Part shown: positions 35,392 through 44,264 of the stretch, in pieces
How positions within the stretch are numbered: the stretch's first letter is position 1
Layout: each line of letters opens with the position of its first letter
NCBI GenBank assembly: GCA_050948905.1
Contig: JBMNES010000001.1
Coordinates: forward strand, 1,364,001 to 1,428,000
Origin: DTKD01 sp050948905
GTDB lineage: Bacteria > Armatimonadota > UBA5829
Direction of reading: 5' to 3'
Length of the DNA: 64,000 bases
Made by a program: the position numbers and the translations under genes
The notes under the pieces: generated by a model
Told to the model about the DNA's origin: nothing
Database searches by the model: none
The model's input: only the letters and a program-made list of their open reading frames with translations

Positions 35392-35856
35392 TCAGCTCTC
35401 CGTCTCTTCTTCCTCCGGTTCGGCTTCTGGCTCGGTTTCCGCGGCTGAAGCCGCGGCGCGGCGTGCGGATATCACCTGTTGTATCAACTGAAATCCCTTC
35501 ACCGCGGCTGCAGCATACGTGGCAACTGTCGCGGCCTGAGGGCTTACCACCTGTGCGACTTTATCCGCCACCGTGCCGACTTGTGAGGACAGTCTGTCGG
35601 CGGTATTGTCGGCTTTGGACAGAATCGATTCGACTGTAGCGTTGAGTTTTTCGGATGTCTCTTTCGCGTGTTCGGCAATCTCTTTGGTTTGCTCAAGAAT
35701 CGGCTCAATTCGGCAGACTACTTCATCGAGCTTTGCGCCGATCGTTTTCTTAAACATAAAAATAGCGATTATCACGCCTGCCGTACCCACCAGAATTGCG
35801 ATAGTCATAATCAACTGGCAGATAGCTATTATGCCGAGAGAGGTTTCTGTGGACAT
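35392..35856 (-). CDS. Membrane-anchored coiled-coil protein (DUF948/YtxH-like)
   Basis: 154 residues; GGAGGG 8 bases before the ATG. One N-terminal membrane helix (LIMTIAILVGTAGVIIAIFMF) is followed by a continuous amphipathic helix (LEQTKEIAEHAKETSEKLNA, ADRLSSQVGTVADKVAQVV) and an acidic tail (EPEAEPEEEETES). This is the layout of general-stress YtxH/DUF948 proteins. Specific function unknown. Confidence 0.6.
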   Translation of the reverse strand: MSTETSLGIIAICQLIMTIAILVGTAGVIIAIFMFKKTIGAKLDEVVCRIEPILEQTKEIAEHAKETSEKLNATVESILSKADNTADRLSSQVGTVADKVAQVVSPQAATVATYAAAAVKGFQLIQQVISARRAAASAAETEPEAEPEEEETES

Positions 35857-35998
35857 TATGGGTTCCCTCCAATTGGGTATAACTGCGAGCTATGCCGCAT
35901 AAAGCAGGCGGCCATTAAAATGATTATTCGCCATCCACCGACTGCAAACCTGCATTCTTTGCTGTCAGCCGCCGGTCAATCTCATTGCATTATGCCCA

Positions 35999-36589
35999 TC
36001 AGACCGACCCAACTATCCATCGCCACAACTCTTCCCTTCCCAACCCGGTCTCGGCCGAAAACGCGAGCGTATCCCGGCTGTCGATATTGAGTTTTTCTGC
36101 GATCTGCAGCATAAGCCCGGATACCTTAGTCTTCGCCACTTTATCCGCCTTTGTCCCCACCACCAGGAAGTTGAAGTCGTGCCGCTTTAACCACTCCGAC
36201 ATGGAATGATCCAGCGGCTGCGGAGGATGGCGCAAATCTATAAGCTGGATAATACCACGAAGAGTTGACCTGGATTTTGCATAATTCTCGATCAGATTGC
36301 CCCAATCCGATCGCTTCGCCAGGTTTATGGCTGCAAACCCATATCCGGGCATATCCACCATAAAGAACGGTTCTTGATCCGGCGAGCTTATTCGATAATA
36401 GTTCAGCGTCTGCGTTCGGCCAGGCGTATTAGAAGTCCGCGCCAGTTTTGTTCGGCCAACCAGCTTATTTATCAGCGAGGATTTGCCGACGTTCGACCGC
36501 CCCACCAGAGCAATCTCCGGCAGCGGCTCTTCCGGCAGTTGATCCAATCGCGCCACACTCGTCAGAAATTCTGCATTTACACGTATCAT
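35999..36589 (-). CDS. engB: Ribosome biogenesis GTPase EngB/YsxC
   Basis: 196 residues; P-loop GRSNVGKS at 30-37, G3 DMPGYG at 79-84, G4 TKAD at 146-149, and the YRI...FFMVDMPGYGFA order typical of the family. Acts in 50S subunit assembly. The G2 threonine region SNTPGRTQTLNYY is intact. Single gene, divergent from the amidohydrolase. Confidence 0.95.
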   Translation of the reverse strand: MIRVNAEFLTSVARLDQLPEEPLPEIALVGRSNVGKSSLINKLVGRTKLARTSNTPGRTQTLNYYRISSPDQEPFFMVDMPGYGFAAINLAKRSDWGNLIENYAKSRSTLRGIIQLIDLRHPPQPLDHSMSEWLKRHDFNFLVVGTKADKVAKTKVSGLMLQIAEKLNIDSRDTLAFSAETGLGREELWRWIVGSV

Positions 36590-36672
36590 ATCTCTAATAT
36601 TATAACATCAGTCAAAAATCGGCGGCTCTCGAAGTTGACCGAACCTTAAGCAATAGCTAAAATAAAGACATT

Positions 36673-37467
36673 ATGATTGTAGATATACACGCTCACGCAT
36701 TTCCCGACGCACTGGCTCCCCGCGCGATGGAGGTGTTGAGCGGCAACTCCGGCCTTCAGCCATCCACCGACGGCACCTGCTCAGGCTTGCAGATTTCGAT
36801 GAACACGGCTGGAATAGACCTCTCCGTCATCGCCCCTATAGCTACAAAGCCATCTCAGGTGAGGGGTATCAACGCCTGGGCTGCAGATGTAAATAGTAGC
36901 AACGACGATTTAATTTGTTTCGGCACGCTTCATCCCGACCAGGACGATTGGCAGCCGGAGATAGAGCAAATGGTCGCCAGCGGAATAAAGGGTGTCAAGG
37001 TTCATCCGGATTACCAGCTCTTTTACGTCGACGAGCCAAGGCTTATTCCAATATACCAGGCGATTGCACACGCCGGACTCATATTGCTATTTCATGCGGG
37101 CGTCGATATCGGCCTCGCTCCGCCTGTCCATTGCACACCTGATCGACTCGCGAAGGCTCTTGACGCGGTGCCCGAACTCGTGGTTATAGCTGCACACATG
37201 GGGGGCTACAAATGCTGGGATGATGTGCAGCGTTATTTAACAGGGCGCGATCTATACTTCGACACCAGCTATTCTTTGGCCGACTTGGGAGCGGATGCTA
37301 TGGCTTCGATGATTCGTGCACATGGCGTCGAGCGCGTTATGTTTGGCACGGACGCGCCGTGGACCGAGCAGGCCGCCGAGGTGAATGGAATCCGGGCTTT
37401 GGACCTTACTGAGAAGGAAATCGAGGCGGTGCTCGGAGGAAACGCGAAGAGGCTGCTCGGGGTATGA
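36673..37467 (+). CDS. Amidohydrolase-2 family metal-dependent hydrolase
   Basis: 264 residues. It has the family start IVDIHAHAFPDALAP (H-x-H metal ligands), GIKGVKVHPDYQLFYVDEP, ILLFHAGVDIG with a His ligand, VIAAHMGGYKCWDD, and VMFGTDAPWTEQ with the catalytic Asp. The substrate is probably a small carboxylate or lactone; it cannot be named. It is followed after 6 bases by the Nudix gene and they are probably co-transcribed. Confidence 0.82.
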   Translation: MIVDIHAHAFPDALAPRAMEVLSGNSGLQPSTDGTCSGLQISMNTAGIDLSVIAPIATKPSQVRGINAWAADVNSSNDDLICFGTLHPDQDDWQPEIEQMVASGIKGVKVHPDYQLFYVDEPRLIPIYQAIAHAGLILLFHAGVDIGLAPPVHCTPDRLAKALDAVPELVVIAAHMGGYKCWDDVQRYLTGRDLYFDTSYSLADLGADAMASMIRAHGVERVMFGTDAPWTEQAAEVNGIRALDLTEKEIEAVLGGNAKRLLGV

Positions 37468-37473
37468 TATACC

Positions 37474-37929
37474 GTGGCCAAACAGAGCGCGGGATTGTTG
37501 GTATACCGGTTTTACGAGGGGCGATTGCAGGTTTTGCTGGTGCATCCGGGCGGCCCTTTCTGGCGGCATAAAGACGCCGGCGCTTGGTCGATTCCAAAAG
37601 GCGAGTATGAGCCGGATGAAGACCCATTCGCGGCGGCGGTTCGCGAGTTCACCGAGGAGACCGGCCAAACCCCATCAGGCCGTTTCATCCCGCTCACCCC
37701 GATTCGCCAGGCAGGCGGCAAAATCGTAAGAGCCTGGGCATTTGAGGGAGATTTCGACCCATCACAACTAAAAAGCAACACGTTCTCAATGCAATGGCCC
37801 CCCGGTTCCGGACACATAATCGATTTTCCCGAAGTAGACAAAGCCGCCTGGTTCGACCTGCCCGAAGCCAAGACCCGTCTCATTCAGGCACAAACAGCAT
37901 TTATTGACGAGCTGGCGGGTTTGGTGTGA
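37474..37929 (+). CDS. Nudix hydrolase
   Basis: 151 residues from a GTG at 37474. The Nudix box is complete: G43, E49, R57-E58, E61-E62, G64, matching GX5EX7REUXEEXGU. The flanking HPGGPFWRHKDAGAWSIPKG is typical of diadenosine polyphosphate or (deoxy)nucleotide-cleaning members. Likely cytoplasmic housekeeping; exact substrate unknown. Confidence 0.88.
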   Translation: MAKQSAGLLVYRFYEGRLQVLLVHPGGPFWRHKDAGAWSIPKGEYEPDEDPFAAAVREFTEETGQTPSGRFIPLTPIRQAGGKIVRAWAFEGDFDPSQLKSNTFSMQWPPGSGHIIDFPEVDKAAWFDLPEAKTRLIQAQTAFIDELAGLV

Positions 37930-37954
37930 GGTGGATAATGTCACCTGTACTCCA

Positions 37955-37983
37955 TTGACCAGGTCGGCGGCCTGCTGTACAAT
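37955..37983 (+). promoter_or_regulatory. Promoter of the restriction-modification pair
   Basis: TTGACC (37955-37960) and TACAAT (37978-37983) are 17 bases apart, with the methylase ATG 28 bases downstream. Confidence 0.65.
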
Positions 37984-38010
37984 GACAGCATCAAACACAG
38001 GATAATCAAA

Positions 38011-38961
38011 ATGTCTGTCCAAGATAGCTTGCCACTATTTTTCGACACGTCTTCAAGCGATCTGGCGTCTGACCAGAATGTTGCATTATATCCCGGCGAT
38101 TGCCTGGATTTTCTGCGCGACTGTGCGGATGATACTATGCAGTTAGTCGTCACCTCGCCGCCTTACAACCTCGGCAAGGAATACGAGCGCAAATTGCATT
38201 TGTCGGAGTATGTGGCCCAACAAACCAGAGTAATTGAGCAGTGCGTGCGCGTTCTGAAACCCACCGGCAGCATTTGTTGGCAGGTGGGCAATTATGTGGA
38301 CGATGGCAGCGTGGTGCCGTTGGATACACTGCTGTATCCAATCTTTACCTCGCTAGGTTTGAAAATGCGCAATCGCATCATCTGGCACTTCGAGCATGGC
38401 CTGCACTGCGCCCGCAGGTTCTCGGGTCGTTATGAGACCATTATGTGGTTTACGAAAGGCAATGACTACGTTTTCAATCTGGATCCGGTCAGAGTTCCGC
38501 AGAAATATCCCGGCAAGAAGCATTTCAAAGGCCCGAAAGCAGGTCAATATTCCTGTAATCCGTTGGGCAAGAACCCCGGCGATCTATGGATTATTCCCAA
38601 TGTAAAGAGTAATCATGTTGAAAAGACCGAGCATCCATGCCAGTTTCCGGTGGAATTAATAGAACGACTAGTGCTGTCGCTTACTAATGAAGGGGATTGG
38701 GTGTTTGATCCTTTTCTCGGAACTGGAACGAGTATAGTAGCCGCGCTTCGGCACGGCAGATGTGGCGCCGGTGCAGAGGTATTTCCCGCTTATGTAGAGT
38801 TGGCGCGGAATCGAATCAGGCAGCAATTGGATGGCACGCTGCGCACACGCCCTATGGGTCAGCCGGTCTTCGATCCCTCCGATGCGGGAACCGCTCTGAT
38901 CACAGCACCCTGGCGCTCCGAAGTCGATTCCTTGAGTGTGCTTCCGGAGGATTCTCAATGA
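38011..38961 (+). CDS. Type II DNA methyltransferase, beta class, probably N4-cytosine
   Basis: 316 residues. Motif IV TSPPYN is at 48-53 and motif I FDPFLGTGTS at 232-241, the order of beta-class amino-methyltransferases, with the HPCQFP motif (209-214) before motif I and the target-recognition region between. The TSPPY form and the BglII-like partner suggest m4C in a GATC-centred site, but m6A cannot be excluded. AGGA lies 8 bases before the ATG. The stop overlaps the endonuclease start as ATGA. Confidence 0.88.
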   Translation: MSVQDSLPLFFDTSSSDLASDQNVALYPGDCLDFLRDCADDTMQLVVTSPPYNLGKEYERKLHLSEYVAQQTRVIEQCVRVLKPTGSICWQVGNYVDDGSVVPLDTLLYPIFTSLGLKMRNRIIWHFEHGLHCARRFSGRYETIMWFTKGNDYVFNLDPVRVPQKYPGKKHFKGPKAGQYSCNPLGKNPGDLWIIPNVKSNHVEKTEHPCQFPVELIERLVLSLTNEGDWVFDPFLGTGTSIVAALRHGRCGAGAEVFPAYVELARNRIRQQLDGTLRTRPMGQPVFDPSDAGTALITAPWRSEVDSLSVLPEDSQ

Positions 38962-39569
38962 AGATTGTAGAGCTGTATTCCCATCTGAATGGTTACGAAT
39001 TTTTACTCGTGCATAAGCCAGAGCTTTATCAGGAGATCGTTCGAGTGATCGAATCAGTTGATGCGGCGGCCTGCAAGACTAAAGTTTCCAAAGAACGTAA
39101 TATGATCGGAAAGGTGCTTTACAGCCCAATAGAAATGAACGCGGCTTTTGGTTCGCTACTGCGCAAAGCTGAGTGGAATGAGAGTCGCGTAAGTTATTGG
39201 GTCACAAAGGATGAGAAACTTATCCGTAAGACACTCAGCCTGCAAGCGGATGAGCAAAAATCGGCCATTGAGAGGGCAGGCGCAGAAGCGATCTTCAGCT
39301 ACAATCAGACCGACTTTGTAAAAGACCGGGTTGCAATAGAGGTGCAGTTTGGAAAATACTCATTCGTCGCTTATGATCTGTTTGTCAAACACCTCGCGTT
39401 CTATGTGGGAGATCAAATAGACGTTGGCGTGGAGATAATGCCGATGAAATCGCTTCAAAGAGAGATGAGTTCGGGTGTCTCATATTATGAGGGCGAGTTG
39501 TACAATGTCATACGGCAAGGTCGTGGCGTACCCGCAGTGCCATTGATACTGATTGGTATTGAGCCGTAA
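38958..39569 (+). CDS. BglII/BstYI-like type II restriction endonuclease
   Basis: 203 residues from the ATG at 38958, with GGAGG 7 bases upstream and an ATGA overlap with the methylase. The active site reads TDFVKDRVAIEVQF: D119, E128 and Q130, the same 9- and 2-residue spacing as D84-E93-Q95 of BglII. The remainder (YSFVAYDLFVKHLAFY, SYYEGELYNVIRQGRGVPAV) agrees with that group. Recognition of AGATCT or RGATCY is inferred from the family. Host RGATCY sites exist in the window (for example GGATCC at 17665-17670 and AGATCT at 61705-61710), as expected if they are methylated. Confidence 0.82.
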   Translation: MKIVELYSHLNGYEFLLVHKPELYQEIVRVIESVDAAACKTKVSKERNMIGKVLYSPIEMNAAFGSLLRKAEWNESRVSYWVTKDEKLIRKTLSLQADEQKSAIERAGAEAIFSYNQTDFVKDRVAIEVQFGKYSFVAYDLFVKHLAFYVGDQIDVGVEIMPMKSLQREMSSGVSYYEGELYNVIRQGRGVPAVPLILIGIEP

Positions 39570-39576
39570 TTAGTAC

Positions 39577-40089
39577 CTACAACCCCGCACACCTCTCGTT
39601 AGCCTTGCAACGAGTCGTGCATTCGGCGATTAATTGCACAGCCCTGTCTGCGTGATCCCAGCCCTTCATTGTTGTCTCCACGCCTTCCAAGGTTTTGTAT
39701 GTGCCAAAGAAGTTCTCGATCTCGATTAGCCAATGTTGAGATAAATCGTCGATATCTTGTACTCCGGAGAATCTTGGATCACCTACGGGAACCGCCAGAA
39801 TTTTTTGGTCCTCACCGTTCACATCTATCATATCCAGCACGCCAATGGGCCGAATCGGCACATGGCAGCCGGGAAAGGTCGGCTCCTCCACAATCACAAG
39901 CACATCAAGATGATCTCCATCCTCGGCAAGTGTATGTGGAATGAAACCATAATCTGTGGGGTAATGCACCGACGAATACAAAACCCGATCCAGACGAAAG
40001 ATGCCGCGCTCAGGGTCGTATTCGTATTTATTGCGAGAACCAGCCGGGATTTCCACCACGGCTTCTATGATAATCCGCCCCTCGTTCAT
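39577..40089 (-). CDS. ppa: Inorganic pyrophosphatase, family I
   Basis: 170 residues. Hydrolyses pyrophosphate to phosphate. Signatures: IPAGSRNKYEYDPERGIFRL, VHYPTDYGFIPHTLAEDGDH, and the metal-binding D57-x-D59-x-x-D62. Length is normal. It converges on the restriction endonuclease gene with 7 bases between stops. Confidence 0.95.
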   Translation of the reverse strand: MNEGRIIIEAVVEIPAGSRNKYEYDPERGIFRLDRVLYSSVHYPTDYGFIPHTLAEDGDHLDVLVIVEEPTFPGCHVPIRPIGVLDMIDVNGEDQKILAVPVGDPRFSGVQDIDDLSQHWLIEIENFFGTYKTLEGVETTMKGWDHADRAVQLIAECTTRCKANERCAGL

Positions 40090-40124
40090 ATCGATACTTA
40101 TCGCCGTTTTCGGGGCGGGTCAAA

Positions 40125-40154
40125 CAAAAAAAGATGGGGTCCGAAGACCCCATC
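40125..40154 (-). terminator. Rho-independent terminator of hcp
   Basis: On the minus strand GATGGGGTC (40154-40146), loop TTCG, GACCCCATC (40141-40133), then seven Ts (40132-40126). Textbook structure 12 bases after the hcp stop. Confidence 0.93.
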
Positions 40155-40165
40155 ACTTGTGTATC

Positions 40166-41815
40166 TCAGCCCAATATCGCTTTCAAGTCCTCTTCAGGAG
40201 TGCTAATCGGCATAATATTGAACTTCTCCACCAGCACGTTCAGAACGTCCGGTGTGACGAACGCCGGCAGGCTCGGCCCAAGGCGAATGTTCTTGATACC
40301 CAGGTAAAGCAGGGTCAGCAGAATCGCCACGGCCTTCTGCTCATACCAGCTAAGAATCAGAGACAGCGGCAGGTCGTTGACCCCAACGTCAAACGCCTTC
40401 GCAAGCGCGACTGCGATTTGAATTGCGGAGTAGGCGTCGTTGCACTGGCCGATATCCAGCAGCCTCGGAATACCGCCGATCTCGCCAAAATCCAGCTTGT
40501 TAAAGCGATACTTACCGCACGCCAGCGTCAGAATCACGCAATCTTCCGGTACCTGCTGTGCAAAATCGGTGTAGTAGTTGCGGCCCGGCTTAGCGCCGTC
40601 GCAGCCACCGATCAGGAAGAAGTGGCGAATCGCGCCGGTCTTTACGGCGTCGATAACAGCGCCTGCCACGCCCATAACCGCCTCGTGGCCGAATCCAACC
40701 ATGATCTCCTTATCCGGACCGTCCTCCTCAAAACCAGGAGCAGCCAGCGCAGCCTCTATAACCTTGCTGAAATCCGAATTGTGTACGTGCTCAACACCCG
40801 GCCACGCGACCAGCCCGGAGGTGAATATGCGACCCTTATAAGAATCGCGCGGCTTCTGGATGCAGTTGGTGGTCATCAAAATAGCGCCAGGGAACTGGTC
40901 GAATTCTTTGACCTGATTCTGCCATGCACCGCCGAAGTTGCCGACCAGATGCTTATAGGCCTTCAATTTAGGATAACCGTGCGCCGGCAGCATCTCGCCG
41001 TGGGTGTAGATATTGATCCCCTTGCCTTCGGTCTGCTTCAAAAGCTCCTCAAGGTCCTTGAGGTCGTGGCCGGAGACGACTATTGCCTTGCCTTTGATCG
41101 GCTCGACACGTACTTTAGTCGGCACTGGATGTCCGTACGCCTCCGTATTAGCGGCGTCCAGAATCTCCATCGCCTTCATATTGATCTCGCCGGTTTTCAG
41201 CGCCCAACCTAAAAGCTCGTCGACCGTCGGGTTCGGGTTGGTTAGAAAATCAAGCGCCTCATGGAACAGCGCATAAAGCTCATCGCTGTCCTTGCCAAGT
41301 ATATGAGCGTGGTCGGCGTAAGCAGCGGCGCCTTTCAGTCCGTAGGTCACCAGTTCCTGCAATCCCGCGATGGTATCCCCAAGGGAGGTCATTCGTTTAA
41401 CGATAGAAATTTCCGCGCCCTGCGCAACCAATCCATCGATAGTGGCTTCAGGCTTCCATTCGGCAGCTCCGCCGAGCTTTTCCGGTGTCTTTCCAGCCTT
41501 GGCCGCCGCGCCCTCGTAGAGCGCCTTTGCCTTATCTCGAATAGCCGCGGCTTCGTCGAGCATTCCCTTGAGTCGCTCCGGGTCGAAATCGACGTTGGTA
41601 ACCGTGGCGAACAGCGCCTGGATTACAAATACATCGACGTCGTTGTCGGAGGCGCCCAACTGCCGCGCTCTATGCGCATACATCGAGATTCCCTCGGCGG
41701 CGTATAACAGCAGGTCCTGCAGTGTTGCGGTTGTAGCATCCTTCCCGCACACGCCAACCGCCGTGCATCCGGTGCCTTTAGCGGTCTGCTCGCACTGATA
41801 GCAGAACATACTCAT
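40166..41815 (-). CDS. hcp: Hydroxylamine reductase (hybrid cluster protein)
   Basis: 549 residues. N-terminal cluster cysteines C5, C8, C17 and C23 (spacing 2-8-5) mark the class I type of strict anaerobes. Hybrid-cluster ligands lie further on (VSGHDLKDLEELLKQTEGKG, MLPAHGYPKLKAYKHLVGNF, MTTNCIQKP, ILTLACGKYRFNKLDFGEIG). It reduces hydroxylamine or nitric oxide and protects against nitrosative stress. AGGAG is 9 bases before the ATG, a palindromic operator is upstream, and a terminator follows. Confidence 0.96.
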   Translation of the reverse strand: MSMFCYQCEQTAKGTGCTAVGVCGKDATTATLQDLLLYAAEGISMYAHRARQLGASDNDVDVFVIQALFATVTNVDFDPERLKGMLDEAAAIRDKAKALYEGAAAKAGKTPEKLGGAAEWKPEATIDGLVAQGAEISIVKRMTSLGDTIAGLQELVTYGLKGAAAYADHAHILGKDSDELYALFHEALDFLTNPNPTVDELLGWALKTGEINMKAMEILDAANTEAYGHPVPTKVRVEPIKGKAIVVSGHDLKDLEELLKQTEGKGINIYTHGEMLPAHGYPKLKAYKHLVGNFGGAWQNQVKEFDQFPGAILMTTNCIQKPRDSYKGRIFTSGLVAWPGVEHVHNSDFSKVIEAALAAPGFEEDGPDKEIMVGFGHEAVMGVAGAVIDAVKTGAIRHFFLIGGCDGAKPGRNYYTDFAQQVPEDCVILTLACGKYRFNKLDFGEIGGIPRLLDIGQCNDAYSAIQIAVALAKAFDVGVNDLPLSLILSWYEQKAVAILLTLLYLGIKNIRLGPSLPAFVTPDVLNVLVEKFNIMPISTPEEDLKAILG

Positions 41816-41880
41816 AAATCTGATCTCCTCTCTGAGACTATTGTCTATTTACAGTATGAGTCTAATGGTTTGAACGTCAT

Positions 41881-41906
41881 CTTAATTTGACGTAGGTCAC
41901 ATTAAG
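41881..41906 (-). promoter_or_regulatory. 26-bp palindromic operator upstream of hcp
   Basis: CTTAATTTGAC (41881-41891), spacer GTAG, GTCACATTAAG (41896-41906): the arms pair at 10 of 11 positions. It resembles a Crp/Fnr-family (HcpR-type) site. A TAGACT at 41864-41859 on the minus strand would place the palindrome centre about 41-42 bases before transcription start, a standard activator position. Confidence 0.65.
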
Positions 41907-42021
41907 CAGATTTTATCTGCCTAATATCGTTGTGTCGTGAGGATATTATATCATTTCTGGCGTGTTAAAGCACCGGATGCCTATTGCGCACAGCCATCGT
42001 CATTCCCCGCCTCTACCTTTC

Positions 42022-42231
42022 GTCATTCCGCGCGTAGTCGCGGAATCCACGGCGAAGCACAGACGGGGCGCGCTCGAAATGTCAGTAGGCGGTGCATAAA
42101 TGTAGTGGCCGGCCTCTGTCCCGGCCAGACTCAGTTCACGAAGGAATTGTCCGAGACCGAGATTGGACACTACTGTTTGGAAGTTGGAGGTTGGCATTGG
42201 TTATGAGGCGGCGATTCGGAGATCACCACCT
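42022..42231. repeat. Hairpin mosaic with a GTAG/CTAC-bounded pair
   Basis: GTCATTCCGCG...CGCGGAATCCACGG hairpin (42022-42052), then a two-hairpin element at 42102-42173: GTAG, TGGCCGG/CCGGCCA stem, 21-base linker, TGTCCGA/TTGGACA stem, CTAC. The AGGCGGCGAT/ATCACCACCT hairpin follows at 42206-42231. The order matches 21920-22054. Apart from the hcp operator, no gene is seen in 41816-42332. Confidence 0.82.
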
Positions 42232-42332
42232 ATCTGTATTTGTCATTCTGCACGCAGACACGAATCTGTGCTAAGCCTTTACGCCGCACGCAATATCGGT
42301 TACCATAGGTCTGCAATATCAGGAGGATGGCG

Positions 42333-44264
42333 ATGACTTGGGGGAAGTATATAGTTATGATTGCAGCAACCACGATTCTTCTTACCGCAGCCGTGGGCGC
42401 GAACGCGGCAAAGTTAGAGCTTCTGGGCCAACCGTGCTACGCTAAAAATGTCCTTGCGACGGCGCTGGTTAAAGACCGAGCCACGGACAAGGAGTGGTTC
42501 GTGTTGTCGGATATGAACGAGGCCACACACGGCGAACTGCTCTTTATCGACTTCGAGAACAACACCGGCAAGGCATACAAAGCGCCGGCGGGTTCGGGTG
42601 CGTGGGCGCTCAAAGAGGTCGCTGGAGACAGGCTTATTGTGGGCACGTTTTACGACGGCGTATTTATGGTCTTTGACCTGAACAAAATGGAGTTCACCAA
42701 AGTCGCCGACTTTCCTGGGCAAAGCTATATATGGAACCTCGCTGTCGGAAGCGACGGCAGGGTTTATGGCGGGACGTACTCAGGCGGTAAGCTCGGCGCA
42801 TTAGACCTGAATGATTACTCGGTGGAGGATTTCGGCAATCCCGCACCGCCGAATTTGTATCTGCGATACGTTTGGGAACTGCCAGATGGCCGGATATTGT
42901 GTCATTTTTACAGCCAGAAACCGATGGGGATGATATTCGATCCCAAGACCAAAAGGTTCGAGCCATCTCCGGCCGCGCTGCCTGGGAGCACATTCGGCGC
43001 ACCGTTTGATGGCTACTTCGTCTCCGGCAGGCAGGTTTTTGACGGCAAGACGCTGGAGGAAATCAAACCCATCCCATTCCCAACCCCGCCGGCGGATAAG
43101 GGAGTGTGGTCGTTTGCCCCGATGACTAACGCCAAAACCGCCTATATGTCTCAGGGTTCGTCGCTCTACAGCTACACCGCCGGCGACAAGGACATCAAAC
43201 TGGTCACCAATCTCAGAGGCGGAATCCGGGAAGTATCAAGCAAGGGCTGGGCGCTGGGCTTGCGCGGGCAGGACTATTTCGTCATCAAACCCGGAGATAC
43301 CGAGGTCGAGCTGAAACGAATACCAGTCGAATCAAGCCCTCGCAAAACTATGTTTCTGCGAGTCGCTCCGGACGGCAAACTATGGGGCGGGCCACATTTC
43401 GGCCAGACGCTTTGGTGGATGGACCCGGTCACCAAGAAATATGAAAACACCAGCACGGTCTGCGATGCCGGCGGCGAGGTATATGACGTCGCGTTTTCTG
43501 ATGGTAAAGTCTACGCTGTCTCGTATTCGCGCGGCGACGTCGTCGAATACGACCCGAGCCAGCCGTGGAACCAGATCAATCACGTAAACCCCAGGGTCAT
43601 CGCAAGTCTCGGCGCATCGGGATATATCAGACCCGAAGGCGGCACTAACCTCGGCCCGGACGGCAAGATATATACCGGCTGGTTGGCGGGTTATGGGGTC
43701 TATGGCGGAGCACTCTCCATCACCGACCCTAAAACAGGTAATAACAAGATTATCGAAAACCCACTCGGCGAACAGGCCATCATAGGCGCATTTCCTGGCG
43801 ACGACGGGTTAGTCTATATAAGCACCGGCCTTGGAGGCAACGGACTTCCCAAAAAATCAGGGGAGAACCCGCGGTTCGGTATATTTGACACTGCAACCGA
43901 GCAAGTCATCTTCAAGGAAGAGTTTGAGGGCAAAACCAATATATGGGTGCTGGCTTACGATGCTAAGTCCAAGCGAGTGTTGATCACAGTCGACGGCAAA
44001 ATGACCCTGTTTGACGCGAATAAGCGCAGGTTTATGACCTTAATCGACGCGCCTGTCCGAAGTGGACGAAGTGTGGCGCAGACGGCAGACGGCGTTGTCT
44101 ATTATCCGCACAAGGACACGGTCGTCAAGCTCGATATGAGAACAGGCCGGACGTCTGTAGTAGCGCAGGCAGCGGACAACATCGACAACGTGGCTTGCAG
44201 CGCGGACGGCAAGTTTTATATCTCTTCGGGGGTAGATGTATTTTCATTGGTATTAGATAATTGA
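42333..44264 (+). CDS. Secreted beta-propeller-like protein
   Basis: 643 residues from the ATG at 42333, with AGGAGG 6 bases upstream (the ATG at 42327 abuts it). Signal peptide MTWGKYIVMIAATTILLTAA...GANA. Repeated strands of the form VGSDGRVYGGTYSGGKLGAL, VAPDGKLWGGPHFGQTLWW, FSDGKVYAVSYSRGDVVEYD and LGPDGKIYTGWLAGYGVYGG suggest a 7- to 10-bladed propeller. Possibly a ligand-sensing or sugar-acid lyase-like protein; no catalytic motif recognised. The stop overlaps the next gene, a transporter, so the pair may handle one substrate. Confidence 0.65.
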   Translation: MTWGKYIVMIAATTILLTAAVGANAAKLELLGQPCYAKNVLATALVKDRATDKEWFVLSDMNEATHGELLFIDFENNTGKAYKAPAGSGAWALKEVAGDRLIVGTFYDGVFMVFDLNKMEFTKVADFPGQSYIWNLAVGSDGRVYGGTYSGGKLGALDLNDYSVEDFGNPAPPNLYLRYVWELPDGRILCHFYSQKPMGMIFDPKTKRFEPSPAALPGSTFGAPFDGYFVSGRQVFDGKTLEEIKPIPFPTPPADKGVWSFAPMTNAKTAYMSQGSSLYSYTAGDKDIKLVTNLRGGIREVSSKGWALGLRGQDYFVIKPGDTEVELKRIPVESSPRKTMFLRVAPDGKLWGGPHFGQTLWWMDPVTKKYENTSTVCDAGGEVYDVAFSDGKVYAVSYSRGDVVEYDPSQPWNQINHVNPRVIASLGASGYIRPEGGTNLGPDGKIYTGWLAGYGVYGGALSITDPKTGNNKIIENPLGEQAIIGAFPGDDGLVYISTGLGGNGLPKKSGENPRFGIFDTATEQVIFKEEFEGKTNIWVLAYDAKSKRVLITVDGKMTLFDANKRRFMTLIDAPVRSGRSVAQTADGVVYYPHKDTVVKLDMRTGRTSVVAQAADNIDNVACSADGKFYISSGVDVFSLVLDN

